A DNA stretch of 45,826 nucleotides from Reticulitermes lucifugus. Lineage: Eukaryota > Arthropoda > Insecta > Blattodea > Rhinotermitidae. Shown piece by piece: positions 43,858 to 45,826 of this stretch. The position numbers were made by a program, and so were the translations under genes. Where the stretch lies: contig JAKCWW010000064.1 in assembly GCA_026260175.1 (NCBI GenBank), positions 1-45,826 of the forward strand. The letters are read 5' to 3'. Numbering within the stretch: position 1 is the stretch's first letter; every line of letters begins with the position of its first letter. Under the pieces are notes generated by a model. That model did not search any database. It saw only the letters and a list, made by a program, of their open reading frames with translations, and was not told the DNA's origin.

Positions 43858-45199
43858 GAAACTTTCAGGGCGCTGTAATATTCAGATTATGGTCTCGGGA
43901 CGCCGTGGGTGCCGACGTTTCAAAGAAAACTCGCGTCTCCATATTTACGGTACTTTCTGCCCTGAAGATGGAAGCAGCAGGTGTTTTAACAATATTAGTA
44001 GGCTGCACGGTGCCATAATCCAAAACACTGTGACCTAAACGTGACACAGAATGCCTACATTAAACGCACAGACAACTGGTGGCCTGCTCGTGCAGAGAAG
44101 CTATAGACAAATTGCCGAGCTTCCACAGAAAAAGCACACCCGCACTATCATTTCGGGGGTGCTGGAAAACTGTATCGATATGGACTACTTACACACGCAT
44201 ACACGAATAACTACGGTCTTAGTACAAATTGGTGACAAAAAAAAGCCTACACGTTTTTACCACAGTACAACCGTCCTGCAAAATCTGGCAGTCACTGTTC
44301 GACGTACACCACACCGTCAGTGCTGTGTGATGGATACAGGTGTAACATTTCGTATAATCTGCCCATCTCTCACGCTCCATAGCAGGCCCACAAATAGGGC
44401 GACTAATCAATCAATCTAGATCAGCACGACAGGCGCACTACCAGAGTCACTTACCGCAAAAGCGCGTGCTAGTGACGTTACTTTACATAATTACCACGCC
44501 TGAGTAGTGATGCAATGGTACACTCAGGGAAACCACATCTTTACACCGAACTTTAACACAGGCAGAAAACGTCTGGGGAAATGCTTACGGTAACTGAATT
44601 CTGAAACACGTACGCCACTTTGATACGCACAAACGTATCAGAACTTGGGTTCTGCGTAAGCAGCCGACCGGCAGTAGTGTGTTAATTTGAAAATCACCGA
44701 GAAAATGGCCGCCGAGCTTCGTCCTTGGCCTACATGGACTAGCGTAATGCTCCCTCGAAGTGCACGGTATGTACTTGTGTTACACGCAGGGCGGCAGTTC
44801 AAACTGGCCAGTTAACAATGACAATTAAATTAGACACACTCGGTAACAACCTCTGGAATATAATGTAATAAAAACCCACTCAACTCGAGCAGCGCCGTTA
44901 CACGTTTAAGGGAGTACAAATTATTGCAAAATTACTCTGAAAATTCAGTCACCTTTAAAGGATCCTGCAATAGACAAAAATAATTTTCTTAACGCAGAAC
45001 ATCCCCGTTGGTGCATTGATCAAGTGTGTATTTTATTAGTTCATCAGTCACACTCAACAAGCTGTATTAAACACGTTATTCTTGGCCCTTTCCATGTTCG
45101 TATTGCGGTTTTCGTGTTGTGGGTGGCGTTGCTGTAAAGTGTTTATACTTTTGGCGACTTGCCATCGAAAATAGTCCTGATCTGATATTGGTGAGAGCA
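43858..45199. other. No gene recognised
   Basis: A 122-codon plus frame (44051-44419) and a 38-codon frame with a good start context (44704, AAAATGGCC) have no recognisable similarity. CpG falls and AT rises from about 45000 rightward. Confidence 0.4.
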
Positions 45200-45567
45200 G
45201 ATGGCCGTTTCAGCTTCTAATGCTAGGGTTTTTATTCAATTTCTAGGTTTGTGATTAAGATTGTATATTAATCATTTGTTTAGCAGAGATATTTCGTCTT
45301 CAGAAAAAAAACAACACTATTGTTGATGTCTCTACCAAAGAAGGTCGTTTCTTTAGTTAGTGTTTGTAAACAAATCTAAGCTTTTTTAATTTACAATTCA
45401 TACTTTTGTATTTTTTTATCAATTTCTGTTTTCAGTTTTTCGTTTATAGTGTTCGATAAGATGCCAAATATTACTCCACTTTTTTTCCCCCTTCTTCAAA
45501 AAACAAACCCTATTTTACACGTATATATTAGGGTTAAAGTTTAACCAAGTACATATAATAACAATAT
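45200..45567 (-). mobile_element. Probable 3' UTR of LINE family 3
   Basis: AT-rich sequence directly downstream (minus strand) of the stop codon of the ORF fragment at 45568-45826. Attribution to the LINE is by position and composition only; its 3' end is not defined. Confidence 0.35.
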
Positions 45568-45826
45568 TGTTACTTACAATTTTCTATTGATATGGTGTAT
45601 AAAATTAATGAAATGTTTTTGACAACAGTTTCTACTAAATATATTGTGTAGTGGCTTATGGTAACTAATATTACATTTGTTTAAGTGCATTTCAAGGCAA
45701 AATCTCCTGTGTCCGAATATGGGGCAATCAAATAGTAGATGTTCTACTGTTTATTCACCCCCACAAGTGCATTCATATCCATTCTCTACTTTGATATGAA
45801 ATCTTCTGAAGTACGAACGAAATTTA
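45568..45826 (-). pseudogene. LINE family 3, C-terminal CCHC end of the ORF (continues off the right edge)
   Basis: The minus-strand frame reads KFRSYFRRFHIKVENGYECT, then CGGE, one stop (TAA), then TVEHLLFDCPIFGHRR and onward to a stop near 45567. The CTCGGE..TVEHLLFDC pattern (C-x-C-x7-H-x4-C) is the cysteine-histidine motif at the C-terminus of many arthropod non-LTR retrotransposon ORFs. The internal stop marks a dead copy. The upstream reverse transcriptase should lie beyond 45826. Confidence 0.78.

Noticed and set aside
44704..44820. 38-codon frame with a good start context (AAAATGGCC)
   Set aside because: No similarity or splice evidence; a single good start context is common by chance.

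Overview
This is insect nuclear DNA, most likely from a termite or cockroach (Blattodea). The evidence is one recognisable host gene with large introns, plus dense decayed transposable elements whose LINE and SINE types resemble, from memory, those common in Blattodea. There are no bacterial-style genes, no tRNA or rRNA gene and no CRISPR array. Nearly all longer open frames are chance frames or translations of repeats.

Left part (about 1-6000): AT-rich, CpG-poor DNA carrying two consecutive minus-strand exons of pumilio (pum). One is Gln-rich (4193-4298) and the other (1894-1977) encodes the conserved YVINAQEPYVG stretch. Splice phases match and both exons align with the N-terminal region of PUM proteins, so the identification is firm although the exons total only 190 bases. 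The next downstream exon lies off the left end. I found no upstream pum exon up to 45826, so the rest of the window is either a very long upstream intron or sequence 5' of an internal promoter.

Middle and right (about 6000-45826): CpG-richer, repeat-dominated DNA. The most notable family is a short non-coding element of about 500 bp, with four near-complete copies, two degraded copies and one 5' fragment. Read in one direction it has an inverted repeat at its 5' end, a (GTCY)n block just inside, a matching inverted repeat near the 3' end, a small hairpin and a CTTG end. This is the layout of Helentron-derived non-autonomous elements (DINE-1/HINE type). One copy has split a LINE, giving an almost clean empty site. 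Other contents are at least nine fragments of one LINE family (3' end of the reverse-transcriptase ORF and tail), single fragments of two other LINEs, tRNA-derived SINEs of several types (one with clear target-site duplications), a hAT-like MITE with an 8-bp duplication, an eight-copy 41-bp minisatellite, a 45-bp-arm hairpin, two dispersed repeat pairs, a repeat with a fold-back core, and several microsatellites.

Together the window reads as one end of a conserved RNA-binding regulator gene next to or inside a transposon-filled intron. Element boundaries were judged by eye and are good to roughly 5-20 bases unless stated otherwise.
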